Assembly: GCA_922989275.2 (NCBI GenBank)
Contig: OV277861.1
Coordinates: 15,400,540 to 15,464,539, forward strand
Direction of reading: 5' to 3'
DNA: 64,000 bases
Source: Gari tellinella
Lineage: Eukaryota > Mollusca > Bivalvia > Cardiida > Psammobiidae
The notes beneath the pieces are model-generated. The model made no database searches. It had not been told where the DNA came from and saw only the letters and a program-made list of their open reading frames with translations. Shown in pieces: positions 43,903 through 55,411 of this stretch. The translations under genes and the position numbers were made by a program. Numbering within the stretch: position 1 is the stretch's first letter; each line of letters begins with the position of its first letter.

Positions 43903-46900
43903 AACAGGGGACTTGCTAATTCACAATGAAAGTAATAGTTAAAGAAGTGTATTCTGCGCAATAGTTCAGTCTTCTTTTAGCCCGTACCTATCTTGACTAC
44001 AATCAATGACATTCAATAAATGTGTAAAAGTCGAGTGTTAGTATGGATAAAGGTGCTTCCGTTGTGTTATTATTAGGCTATATGTATAATCGGGTGTATT
44101 GAATATGACAGGTGCGTGTCTGTTATAATGATAACGTCTCATATTCTCTTGTGTAAATCACTCTTACAACAACGTCATTATGTGTGAGATATCGCTAGAC
44201 GTGTCAGATTACCGTGTCCACCAGAAAGAGGGGGTTGAAACACTTAGGAGCGGATTCATTTATAGCTGTAAACGCAATACCGATTATATTAGCAACATCC
44301 ATGGATTGATCCAGCTGCGGTCGGTGCTGTCATTCTATAGTACAACATCTTAGTATCGAGAATTCACTACTGAATACATTATAAACTAAAAAACTGACAT
44401 AGTCAGAGAGGGCCCCGTAGATGACCTTTTTGTTTAAGGTAATAATACTTAACACGATAACTACCTAACCCCCATGTAGTAACATTGGAAAACGGTTGGG
44501 AACCAGATGATACATTTTGTAACCCTATTGTTCATTTTTATGGAATTCATTTCTTGGACATACATGTTAACAAAATAAAAGCATCTTTCTTCGGCGGTGA
44601 TAATGATCATGTATTCAATCTACTCATTTATTCTATTCAATTGGTCCGTTAAGTCATCGATCGATAGGTATGTTGCTCCATGTTGTTTTATATGAATGTT
44701 TAGAATTAAAGGCACGTTACCGAACACAACCATGGCATTTGTCGCGCTGGCATAAACGCATATATTAAAGGGCAAGCAATAAAAAAATTATTCTTTTATT
44801 CAAACGGGTTTGACTGAAATTAATACTGATTTACTAATTGTACAAAAATAACCTGTGCTTATTTACCAACAGGTTTATCGTAAAACAAGGAATTCGCACA
44901 CTGCTCCTGTTGTACTTTTCTTTGGTTAATTGTTGTCTTTTTGATTTTTGTAAAAGCAGTTACTTATGCATTGTATGATAGCAACAAATCTCAAATTGAG
45001 AATTCAATAATTTCAAAAGAGATTCAAGTTACTCGGCATCATATATACCTCGAACCTATTTGCACATACAATCATAGTCGTGATCAACATACCTACTTAT
45101 AAATTTAATAACATAGGTTTTTCAGTAATAACTAATATATTAGTACACTATATTAGTTCTCTGCGCTATCAGTCCAAAAAGTCTGACTTGAATAAAACAA
45201 CCATGCTTAGAAGAAGCATGTATCTCACTTAAAATCGGCAATTGCTTTATAAAATACAAACGTAATACAGAAAATAGTTCATATAAGCAATTTAATTATA
45301 TAATATTATTTAACAACTACGGTCCGACTAGACTTAAACATGTCTATCAGTTTCCAATAGAGAAAATAATTAAGGTGGATCAAAATTGTATTACACCTGT
45401 CTTTGTATTCTTAAACAATAAGTATGTATTTGATGACACATTTGTCCGACGACAGTCAATACAATGGACAGCTGTTAACTATTGACAAACGTCACGTTAA
45501 AGATGCTCACTGGTATTTGTTCTAAATTGTAGGAATGAACTCAATGAATTGAATACTGAAAACGAGCACCATATAATCAAGGTTAAAGTACAATACAGAA
45601 TGTAGGACGTGTTTGATAAGACAAATGTGACTAAGCAATGTCTTTTTTTTTTACAAATTTGTTAATTTGTTATCAACAAATGCCTTAACATGGTACGAAT
45701 GGAATATAATGCGGCTCTCCAAAGTGTCCAAGTGTTTGTTCGTTATCTTAACATAACATTTGCTTGTAATTGCACACATTGTGATGTACTAAATCCAGGA
45801 TTTCTGATATGCTCATGTAACGTGCTAACCTTTTACGATTGATAATTATACTTAGATTGGTAATTATCTACACGTACCGAAGGAAGAAATATGCATTATC
45901 GTGTAGATTTAAGAAAATATGAATAACCATGTTGGATAGGTTTATCATTTATTGTTATATAATCAAAGTGTTATGTCACATATATATATATAACATTTAT
46001 AATTGGGAATTAATAAACGACCGGGTGCGGACACAGTCAGCAGGATACATATTTTTGAAGCTTGAAGCTTGAAGCAGAATAGGACATATTAGATTACAAT
46101 ACACTGAGTTTCATTTTGCATTTCAAATTTATTTTTTCAAAGTTCCAACTGCATTTACCAAAATAAAGAGAGAAACATACACACTATGTCGATAATTAAA
46201 AATTACCAGCAGGTAACACACAAGTCGTTTTTGTCAAGTACTGTCCCAATTTAAAAGTCATATCGGTCTTCAGTGACTTCTGAACTTCGTGTGGAAACTA
46301 TCGAATGATGATCATGAATATTTTATGTTGCATTAATCATCTATATTACACTTTACTCGGTTGAAAGAATGTGTTCTGCTTAGAATGGCTATGAAAGCAC
46401 AACTCTGATCAGTCTAAAATAAATTGTACTACATTAATAGGATACTTGGATTGTTTTCATTTATAATCGCTGATAAGATTAACTAGGATTATTGGTAAAA
46501 GTACAAGACGGCAGAACTTTGTAAGAGGTAACAAAACACTTCTATAGGAACTGTGTCTGTGTGTATTCCGATTCCTGCCCATCTACAAAACCAAAATCGA
46601 CCAATTTAATTAGTTTGCCAGTAAAACTCCTCTCTGCGACAGAGGACATTGAACGCGAATTTCTCTTCTTTCATGCAAGTTCAGTAGCTTTGTCTAAAAC
46701 CTGCATGTAGTTGAGATTAGATGTTACAATTGTGTTTGTTAATTCAGAATTTACTTTCCATGAACTCGGCGATGTTTCATATAATTGACAAATATAAGTT
46801 TGCAAGGCACTTAAGTGTACGATATTGCCCTGTTATTTATATTGCCATGTGATATTAAAATATCATGTGACTGTAATTATATTTCGGAATATGTTAAATT

Positions 46901-46910
46901 AGGTATCAAA
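43903..46910. other. No recognisable feature
   Basis: Three kilobases of AT-rich sequence; only short runs (T9 at 45642, TA run at 45982-45993, AAGCTTGAAGCTTGAAGC at 46058). This is the longest repeat-poor stretch in the window. Confidence 0.5.
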
Positions 46911-47568
46911 TAATTACGAAAGACTCAAGCAGGAAACGTAACACAAACAATACACCCACCTCTCAAGCAGAACACACACACACAGTCATACCACAACAAA
47001 CACACACACACACACACACACACGTAATACCATTCCTTCATCTACACACTAAATAGAAAACAACACGCAAGACAAACATAAAGCAAAGTGAATATAGGAG
47101 CCCGCCTTGGTACGGTCAGTAGCAATCAATAACCAACTATAAATTAATTAATTATTAACAACCACTGGGGGGGTTAAACCTGGGTTTAGGGGCGCCCAAT
47201 CTCACACGTATCTCCTATATTCACCTATAAAGACAAACAGTGTACATAAAATATAAACCCTGTTCCACAACCTCACAATCAAAAAGACCGCCAGCACAGT
47301 AAGTAAATACATGTAAAACATTTAGCACAAATTCTATGACAAGATCATTAGTAACATGGGGAAGAATTAAACATTCAAGCCCGTGTTAAAAATAACCCAC
47401 TATGGCAACGGTCAAACTGTACTCAAGCGACTAGTCTGTAGTTACGAGTAACTGTAAGACATGGAAGGGTCTAGGGTACGACAGATAGGGAGAGAAAAAA
47501 CAAAGCACGAAAATCCGACATAACTCTCCCGGTTAAGGACGGCTTTAAAGATACATCATCATGTAGTG
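46911..47568 (-). repeat. Retroelement 3' flank with CA microsatellite
   Basis: 46911-47160 matches 2860-3098 and includes a (CA)n run at ~46974-47023 that is longer than in the other copy. It is followed by GGGGGGGTTAAACCTGGG and ~400 bp of non-coding sequence leading to the stop of the reverse-transcriptase remnant at 47569, so the whole segment reads as that element's 3' untranslated region. Confidence 0.65.
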
Positions 47569-48295
47569 CTAAGCCCTGTCTGTCGTCGCACAACGAAAGA
47601 GGAAAGGATAGTTATCAATTGTAGATTGATCGATAACCAAACGTGAAGTGCGCAGCAATATAGTTGGATCATAATCTTTTTTGAGGAAAAATCTAATACG
47701 TTTCACAAATAGGTTTTGAAAATGTATATGTCCAAGAATCTTACGAAGTCTGTAAATCACATCACCATAAAACTCCGGATGTGAAATACCTTGCCACAGA
47801 AAAGACTTTAAGTTACATTTATACTTGTTAATGAGAGGAAGATTTCTATAAAAGAATTTAGAAAATGTTTTACGAAGTTTTTGAAATCTGTACCCCTGTT
47901 TAAGAAGATTTTCAGTAATAGTTTTATTACGAATGTGGAAGTCCTCAACAGAGGTACAGGCCCTAGCAAAGCGAATAAGTTGTGAAATATAAACCCCGTA
48001 AGATGTGGAACGGGGAACATCGCCATCTAGATGAGGATAATTTACAATACTAAAATCAAAATCATCTCGTTTATCGTAAATCTTAGAAGAAACAATTCCG
48101 TTATTTATAAAAAGATCCAAATCTAAAAATGGTGCCGACAAATTTGACTCGTTTGTTTTATTAAGGCGTAGTTCTTTTGGGTAAATAAAAGGAAACAACG
48201 TATCAAAAAATGGGTTGTCTATATTAAAAATATCAAGTACTTCATGAAACAATGTGCTGATACCACACGTGTTATGTAAATATGTCTTGGCATAT
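47569..48295 (-). pseudogene. Reverse-transcriptase element C-terminal part, probably Penelope-like
   Basis: The open frame (227 codons, continued upstream at least to ~48295) begins FNIDNPFFDTLFPFIYPKEL, then SAPFLDLDLFINNGIVSSKI, YDKRDDFDFSIVNYPHLDGD, RSTSYGVYISQLIRFARAC and GISHPEFYGDVIYRLRKI. I recognise this series as the region after the polymerase core in a reverse-transcriptase family widespread in invertebrates and fish. The FLDL....G.....YDKRDD pattern parallels the FLDV....G.....YRKPT pattern of Penelope-like proteins; the class assignment is inference. The catalytic YxDD core and any endonuclease domain are absent: upstream the frame meets a stop and frameshifts. An internal ATG is far downstream, so the true start is lost. 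This is the longest and most clearly coding frame in the window. Confidence 0.8.
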
Positions 48296-49184
48296 TGAAG
48301 TGTAGTGTATATTTGTCAGGTACTTTGATATTGACCTCAATTATAGAAAAGCTTGTCCGGATCATAATATACTTACTATACCTTACCAGACAACCTTTTT
48401 TGTGTGAGAACATCGTTGGATTGTGGGGTGTCAAACATTATGTTTTAGTCAATGTGATATTGACGTTTCATCGTTACTATATGGACAGCAATTCCAAGGC
48501 ATTTTCACAACATTTAGATGAAAGGTAAGTAATAAGTGCATAGCGTCAAGTTCAGATATACACTGTTTGATATTATCAGTATGTCCAACATAATATGTAC
48601 TTACATATTTGAAGGTGTAGCTAATGATCAGATGCAAATGTGCGCTGTAATTGAAGTATGTCAAGCAATCACCTTAGCAGAAGACATCCAATAGAAGGAA
48701 AAACAACATAACAGAAATGCGTTTAGAAAAACCTGCAAAATTATTTTAAATTGTTAAAACTTGCACTATTTGAAACATAATTCATGAGAAAATAATTGTC
48801 AAACATTGTACCATTTTCGTCGATGCGTTGGGTACTCCATGATAAACCGAATCAATATATTTACTAGTACCCTATGCAATTGTGTTAAAATTTTGCTTGT
48901 GATCAACGATGTGTTTCCAGTGATTTTATTCATACACCATCTAGCTATACAATTTTATAACTACAAGAGCTGATGATTGCCCTTTAATGTTTTAACCTTC
49001 TCTGCGAAGCAGGCACGTTGTTTTGAAACCTTGCAAATGGATTGACTCGAAATAAAGCGCCCGGTCTGTTAAAAGGAATACACAAAATACTGCTTTTACA
49101 TTACTTATATTTGTAGTAGCTTATTCCTTGTTTGTGTGTGTGGAATAACCAAGAACACCGTACAGATGCTTATTGAATTTTAGT
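48296..49184. other. Eroded upstream part of the retroelement, then nothing
   Basis: Up to ~48430 the minus strand may still be retroelement in other frames. Beyond that no feature can be supported. Confidence 0.4.
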
Positions 49185-49222
49185 GGCAACGCGGCATCTG
49201 ACCGGATCCGAAGTGTTTGCAA
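49185..49222. repeat. Solitary palindrome arm
   Basis: GCAACGCGGCATCTGACCGG followed by ATCCGAAGTGTTTGC is one right-hand arm of the recurrent palindrome with no partner; a second lone arm (ACGGCGTCTCTTTAGGATCC) is at 49608. Confidence 0.6.
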
Positions 49223-50040
49223 TTTAAGTTACATCGTGCTTAGAATGACAAAGGTTACTATTATCTGTATTTCTAACACAAGTTTGGGTATCCTTAAAAC
49301 AATTAACGATACCAATAAATAACTGCTAAATTTTCTAATAAATAGAAATCGGTAAAGGAAGTAGACAGGACAATACCATATAAAACAATTGCATCATTAC
49401 TTATATCTGAAAATTCCCTACTTAAACACTACAAGGTATGCTAGCAATTCTTCTTCTATTCCTAGTTGCATATCTAAGAGTGAACGTTCGGTCTTTAGCA
49501 TTTTGACCAGTACTACAATGTATTATATATAGTGATAGCTTTTATGAAATATGCTCATGTATTACCATTTTGTCCTTTCCATGATAGCGGCGGATATATG
49601 ACCAACGTAAACGGCGTCTCTTTAGGATCCAAACTGTTTGACACTCTGGTTCTGTTTTTAAACGAAAACTAGAACATTCTGTTTTAGAACACCAGCCTAA
49701 GACAATTGTTGCAGACGAAATCATTACCCACCATGCAAATATCTAGTGTTAAGCAGTCTAGCGTTTGGTCTTTCCAAAACAATTCTTTAGCGTTGCAAAT
49801 TAAATATAACGCTATTCCGATACGAATGCAAAACACAATGAATATTCGGCGCTTTAGCGGTATTTTATGCATGTGTAAACAGGAATAAAACATTGACAGT
49901 ATCCCTTTACTTTTCAGTTTTTAAGCACTATGTATCATGTTTGTATAATATATATCCCGTATGTAAAACAGTTTTAACCACTAACATAGGTCGGTATTGG
50001 AAGCAATTTTCCCGTTTTAGAAATATAACTGAGTAATCTT
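49223..50040. other. Featureless apart from one palindrome arm
   Basis: The arm at 49605-49640 lies between worn MITE-like blocks (GACACTCTGGTTCTG, GACAATTGTTGCAGACGA). Nothing else supportable. Confidence 0.45.
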
Positions 50041-50130
50041 ATAAATAAAATATACGCGCTTCAACACGGGATCGAACCCTGGTCGTCAGGTTCGCAGTCA
50101 TTCACTCTTCTACGTCGCAATAAAAACGCG
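50041..50130 (-). repeat. tRNA-like sequence, copy 1 of a duplication
   Basis: On the minus strand: TTGCGACGTAGAAGAGTGAA, GACTGCGAACCTGACGACC, GGGTTCGATCCCG. The B box is good; the D-arm A box is weak. Copy 2 lies 260 bp to the right. Probably a SINE head or tRNA pseudogene. Confidence 0.55.
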
Positions 50131-50300
50131 CAGAACAGAACGGTCGTACAGGTGATGTAAAATAACACCCTGTGACATACTCCCCCGGCAAGTTGAAATT
50201 CGTCCCAAACTTCTATATGCGCGTAAGAACGACTAGGGGTTAAACTCGGAACGTATCAACAGTAACAGACACCACGTTGGGTCCAAATATAACCAGGTGC

Positions 50301-50394
50301 TCTTATAATGAAACATACTCGCTCCGACCCGGAATCGAACCCGTGTCGCCAGGTTCGCAGTCATGCACTCTACCACGTTGCAATAAAAACGCAC
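50301..50394 (-). repeat. tRNA-like sequence, copy 2 of a duplication
   Basis: On the minus strand: TTGCAACGTGGTAGAGTGCA, GACTGCGAACCTGGCGACA, GGGTTCGATTCCGGGTCGG. The loop CTGCGAA would give anticodon GCG, but the acceptor stem does not pair, so it is not a working tRNA. Both copies are followed (plus strand) by a GTACA...GTGATG...TGTGACA order, so the duplication covers ~140-150 bp. Confidence 0.6.
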
Positions 50395-50563
50395 TTGTAC
50401 AGCAAATCAGTACATACAAGTGATGACAATCTTACAGTCTGTGACAGATACATGTTGTAATAACGTAGAAATAATGTCAGTGAAAACGATTCAAGGTCAT
50501 TAGCAAACTACTTAACTTGAAATAATAAAATCAAGGTGTTTGTCAAGAGCTTATTGAAAACAA

Positions 50564-50794
50564 ATTAGTTTCCACCGAGTATGTCCAGGAAAATACGGGA
50601 CAGTGGAAGGTGGGCGTAGACGAGGAAGGCAGAGGAAAAGTTGGTCCGACAACGTACGTAAAAACGTGAACAGCACTTTCAATGCTAGAGCTCCTATCCT
50701 ATCCTGCAGATATACCAGTTGGAGACAACGAACATCTTCTTCGACATCTGAATCCCCTTACGACGAGATAATCAGTCAAAGGATGAGTGAGTAA
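50564..50794 (+). pseudogene. LINE (RTE-like) ORF2 C-terminal fragment
   Basis: The frame reads GTVEGGRRRGRQRKSWSDNV, then a diverged middle, then WRQRTSSSTSESPYDEI and ISQRMSE before the stop. G..EG.R.RGRQRK.W.DNI followed by a WR....SS....P motif is the usual end of RTE-type and related non-LTR retrotransposon proteins, just after the reverse transcriptase. It is ~70 codons of a ~1000-residue protein, with no methionine at a sensible start: a 5'-truncated insertion. The middle (VNSTFNARAPILSCRYTS) does not fit the family's helix and is probably eroded. Confidence 0.7.
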
Positions 50795-51164
50795 TGAGTG
50801 ATTTCCACTATTGGAAAGGGTAATGGAGCGCGTGCCTGTTCATCATACACAGTTCCAACGATACTTGTACAAGCAATCCCAAGAATTATACTTACCTTGT
50901 TAGTTACTTTATAACCAATAAACTGTTGCGCAATGTCTTTTAAGTTCAGAACCCAACGAATAGTGAATTTGTCAACCGTTTACTGTCTACTTGAAAATAT
51001 TGAACGCAAAGAAACAGTTGTTGGTTTAAAACCATTCATTACCACGCTCGAGAACACTAACATTTTAAATAAATTTGAATCAAACGCGGCGTCTGACAAA
51101 AAATGACAGCTTCAGACACACAGGTCAGTGATTACATACTTAGACATGTAGTTTATGATACTAT

Positions 51165-51405
51165 ACTGATAACCGTATTAGCTGTTTCACTCTTAACGAC
51201 GTCATACAGCGCATTTGCAAACAGCTATGACCCTGATCCAGGATCAAAACTGTTTGCCACTTGTTTTAAAATCACGTCAGTTATACTGCCTTAAATCTAA
51301 ATTCGAAACGATATTGCAGACATCAATATTAAAGCAGACGAAAATAAGGCGATGAACGGGTAAAAAAACTCACGATAAATTTGATCATTAAAGGGTTATT
51401 TCCAA
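51165..51405. mobile_element. TTAA-type MITE, degraded, palindrome core lost
   Basis: GCATTTGCAAACAGCTATGA then CCTGATCCAGGATC then AAAACTGTTTGCCACTTG: the arms meet with the whole GC core deleted. Right edge GATCATTAAAGGGTTATT. The order of blocks matches the next element at 51625-51860. Confidence 0.65.
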
Positions 51406-51624
51406 GCTTATTGTGATATGACGGAACGGTGGTCACGTTTTATCAAATAACTTGTGATAAATAATTTGATATCAAGATTTTGTGTAAAATAGTCGATACG
51501 TTTTAGTTATGAAATGGCAAGATACCAACTTGAATTCAGAAACCTAGTCTTGACAACTACGAGCGTAACAACGAAGTTCAGTGTTACCCTGGATAATAAA
51601 TGACAACAAAAAACTCTGTGCTCT

Positions 51625-51860
51625 CAATGACAATATAAGGCGCATTTGCAAACAGTTTTTATTCTGATCAGACGTCGCGAAGCGAGGCGCCTGATCAGGA
51701 TCAAAACTGTTTGCCACTTGTTTTGAAATATTGTCAGTTATACTGCCTTAAATCTAACTATGAATTGATAATGCAAGCAGCATTATTGAAGCCGACGACA
51801 ACATGGGAGTAAAACTGTAAAAACATCACGATAAATCTGATCATGAAAGGTCTATGTTGT
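51625..51860. mobile_element. TTAA-type MITE, palindrome intact, ends worn
   Basis: Palindrome at 51647-51713: TTCTGATCAGACGTCGCG.AAGCGAGGCGCCTGATCAGGA. Flanks CTCTCAATGACAATATAAGG and TCTGATCATGAAAGGTC lack the TTAA. Close relative of 51165-51405, ~460 bp away in the same orientation. Confidence 0.65.
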
Positions 51861-52768
51861 TATAGTTACAATTATTAAATTGACAATTCTCGAGCGAGGT
51901 CTCAGAAATTATGTGAATTCCTTTAGGCACTTTTGTAAGCATTGTATCAATCATGAACAAAAGCAAAGCGAACATCTTTATCAAATTGCGCTTTGTATAA
52001 CACACAAATGATTGATTTGTCAACTGACTTGAGGATTGGCAGAATAATGACATGCCGATATTGATATTAAATATAGTTGTCCCAAATAAGGCAAGGTTGT
52101 GAAGGAGATAAAAAGAATATCCCTCGTGTTGTACCTAAGTATACCATGTAAAATTGTAATATTCAGAAACTCTACTGGAAGACATTAATGCCTGGCATCG
52201 TTTTTCAGTTGCATCTTAGCTTTCTATAAATTAGGGATATTAGAAGTCAGTCCACACTGCGGCAGAAATACACAACGTCTTCAACTGGTAGAACATTTAC
52301 TTTATTGCACTTCATGACATATTTATATGGATATTGGATACACGTTACATAATGGGGGAGTTATCATTAATAAATTTCAGAATTAAGGATATAAATTAAA
52401 GTTTTAAGAACAAACTTGAGAACTTAAAGCATCAGTTTGATACCCTAATAGACCACACACATCGTATTGGTAATATTTGGCATAGATACTTAAATAGTTA
52501 TTTTTGAATATTTTACTGATCTAAGCGCATTGAAAGTATGTATACAATAGGAGTAGATGCTAACAATTTTAACAACATAACTCGCAGTTCGCGGTGAATA
52601 ATCCTATGATTAATTCTTATCCAACATATGTTAATCACATTCTCACGACCTACATGTATATGTATTCATAAGTCCTGTCAAAACAAAAAAGCTGGCGAAC
52701 GGTTACCTATCTGCCAACGATCGAGTCACAATAGACGAAAAGGACTAAAAATCGTACAATCAAATGTT
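51861..52768. other. No recognisable feature
   Basis: Nothing supportable. Confidence 0.5.
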
Positions 52769-52982
52769 TTAACCCTTAGCCCGCCAAATAAATTGTCGTC
52801 TGCTATATTTCTCGTCTGCTTCAAGTTTCAAAGTGCTTCAAAGTTGCTCAAAATTGCTGAAAATGTTGTCCGAGTGTCAAACAGCTTGGATCCGGATGAG
52901 ACGCCGAGTTACTCGGCGTCTCATCCGGATCCAAGCTGTTTGCATATGGAGCTATAGTTGTGAGTGGCAGGCTAAGGGTTAA
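52769..52982. mobile_element. TTAA-flanked MITE with perfect ends and palindrome
   Basis: TTAACCCTTAGCCCGCCA and TGGCAGGCTAAGGGTTAA are near-perfect 14-bp TIRs plus TTAA. The palindrome at 52878-52942 has perfect 32-base arms around one base, with an unusual sequence (TCCGGATGAGACGCCGAGT and its complement). It is probably one of the youngest copies. Confidence 0.9.
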
Positions 52983-53246
52983 GAGGTGTCGGAACTAATG
53001 GTCCAAAAACAAGCTCTCAATCCCATCAAGGATATCTCAAACCAAAATGCATGCTAGTACAAATTAAAAACTGACTGATGATAATGTCCAAGCAAACCAG
53101 ATCATTCAAAGTTAAGGTAATTTTGACCGTATTTCACAACAACACAGATGCCTGCAAAATTTCCGCTGTGTATATACAATTCTATGTAACAGTTAGCACA
53201 AAACTAAGTCACCTACCCGAACATGTTTCAATCAATACATTAAGTT

Positions 53247-53535
53247 CTGAATAAGGGGAAGTTCTTTGAAAGTATCGAAAAAAGCAATTATGAATTCAAT
53301 TGAACCGGTTCTTGGGCCAACCTGAAACCTGCAACATCGCTAACGACCTTTAGCACCGGCTAAATCGGAATTCAAATTGCCATTATCAATGCGCCGAAAT
53401 CAATAAAAAGGGACCTGAGAAAAGTATAACAACATTTTTATTTAAGTAAGGGGTCGACGTTTAAACGGCAACCACACTATTATTTAGCACCTGCTTTTGT
53501 AAAGTAATAGGTTCTGAATAAGGCGAGATCAATTG
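53247..53535 (+). repeat. Dispersed ~265-bp repeat, copy B
   Basis: CTGAATAAGGGGAAGTTCTT at 53247 and CTGAATAAGGCGAGATC at 53514 are 267 bp apart; internal blocks match 22628-22905 (CGGAATTCAAATTGCC, ATGCGCCGAAATCAATAA, AAAGTATAACAACAT). The unit seems to exist as a truncated tandem pair at both sites. Confidence 0.7.
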
Positions 53536-54317
53536 AAATCATCGTAATCAATGCAATTATGGAGATTAAAAAATACTATTCGGATTCCTCAAATACCATC
53601 TGTTTTACTAAAAAGGTAATATGATATTAAAAAATGATAAGTTTTAGTCTCCACTCAGCAGAATACTTACCCAAATTTAAAACTATCGTACTCATATATC
53701 ATTCGAAATTAGTGTATATGCTCTTTGGACTGACGAAATATCAATACATTAGCCAAGGATGTTGGGAAACACGGCCTTTTAGTAGTACGAGATTATTCGA
53801 AAATAAAACTCATGTTGTGTTGTTTATCAATTTATTGCATTATAATAGACACTGTGGTAAGCTTTAGGCTTATAGTTGGGTTCATATTGATAGTAATTGT
53901 ATGTTTACAGACAACTATTCGAACAATAAGGTGAACGGAATTACTTCAATAACTAATAATTCCATAAACCCAGACACAGTATGCCCTACTTATACAATCG
54001 GTAAAGACAAAGAGTCTCAACGGTGTATTAATCGTCTCATATTCTTTACTAATATATAATATCTAAACATCATTCAACGTACGAACCTACATTCTAGGTA
54101 ATAGTCGATAAGATACCAAACTGCTGGCCATTAACATGTTTTTCCTAGAGTAAAAGCGCCTAATTCTAAAAACATGTATGTGACAAGACGAAAAGCAATT
54201 TGTAAGCAAACAATATCTAGGCAAATGTGATAGTGTGTGCATCACAGTAGAAGCTTTTTTTGGACACTATTGACTCATATGTATACAATTGATTTAAGGA
54301 ACAATTCTATATATGTA
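53536..54317. other. No recognisable feature
   Basis: Nothing supportable. Confidence 0.5.
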
Positions 54318-54436
54318 TGTATTCATGGAGGCATGAAAAGGAAACCTGGTCACACTGTTTGAAACCGCGAACAGCGAATAAGCGGTTCCATACAAAAATG
54401 TGACCAGGTTTTTTTTCTCATACCTCCATGAATACA
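54318..54436. mobile_element. Foldback MITE with 38-base arms
   Basis: TGTATTCATGGAGGCATGAA and AAGGAAACCTGGTCACA face TGTGACCAGGTTTTTTTTCT and CATACCTCCATGAATACA. The centre is a second small hairpin (AAACCGC...AGCGGTT). Total length 119 bp. Confidence 0.85.
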
Positions 54437-54889
54437 ATGAATATTCCGAATTATTCCTTATCATTTTATTTCACTTCTGAATTTAAGAAAGTAGTTAAGT
54501 AGAGAATCTGACACGAATGTTTATTATTTAACACTTTTAAAACGTAGGATGTAGTCCCTCCGCCATATATATTTTCCGCCAAAACGCGATATTGTTTTGT
54601 AGTCACGTCATCGTCAATGACGTCATTTGTCGTCCTGCCTCATGCAGCGCTTGATGAGAGCAGTTTGACTAAGATAAAGTAGTCTCGACAAGGCGTGGCC
54701 TGAATTTTATTTTTATAGGGTTAGAAAATAAAAGTGACAGTCAATTACAGCTAACCAAAAGCAATGAACACGAACAATATTAAATTATAGCATTATATTA
54801 TAAAAACGTAATATATGGTTAAGATCATAAAGAATCAGTATTTTATGTCCGTTTATGCCAATGTTTGATTAAAAATTGGACGTCTAAGA
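54437..54889. other. No recognisable feature
   Basis: GTCACGTCATCGTCAATGACG followed by TCATTTGTCG at ~54602 has CRE-like TGACGTCA-type motifs; no gene nearby. Confidence 0.4.
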
Positions 54890-55070
54890 TGGGAGGAGAG
54901 AGAGAGAGACAGTGTAAATTAGGGAGTGCGAGAGAGAATGGGAGAAAGTGAGATAGAAAGAGAGAGATGGATATACAGATATACATACATACAGGGAAAG
55001 AGAGACAAAGAAAAGGGGAAAGGGGAAGAAGATAGATAGACATTTTAGAGGGGGAGAGAAAGAGGCATAC
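54890..55070 (+). repeat. Purine-rich low-complexity tract
   Basis: GAGAGAGAGAGA, GGGAAAGAGAGAC and AGAAAAGGGGAAAGGGG. The Leu/Ser/Pro-rich minus frame (54843-55043) is an artefact of it. Confidence 0.85.
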
Positions 55071-55172
55071 AGACGTGCCAGGGCGATGCTTTATTCCACT
55101 TTTACAGAGCTACATGTTGATTTTTTCACAAACCAAGTGAATGCCACTCAGTCCATTACATGGCACGTCGCT

Positions 55173-55411
55173 TTAAACCTTTCACTGATATGTTTCCGTG
55201 AGTTTTTACCCCTGCACCGTTCCATTCGCGGCTGCTTTAATTTTGTTGTCTGCAAGATCGTTTCAAAGTTAGATTAGTATGACTTAAAACAAATCGATAC
55301 GAGTGTCATAGAGTTCGAATCCTGATCAGACGCCGCGTTACACGGCGTCTGATCAGGACCCAAACTGTTTGCAAACGCGCTTTTAAGCATCATTGAGAGA
55401 AAAAGGGTTAA
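55173..55411. mobile_element. TTAA-flanked MITE
   Basis: TTAAACCTTTCACTGATATG to GAGAGAAAAAGGGTTAA. Palindrome 55310-55371: TTCGAATCCTGATCAGACGC / GCGTCTGATCAGGACCCAAAC around CGCGTTACACG. Same block order as 6965-7211. Confidence 0.85.

Noticed and set aside
54600..54640. CRE-like TGACGTCAT motifs as a promoter
   Set aside because: No transcript start, gene or CpG island nearby; short motifs arise by chance.
6965..55411. Recurring peptides like NSLGPDQTPHYAASDQ in many short frames
   Set aside because: They are translations of the GC-rich palindrome and appear on both strands; not conserved proteins.
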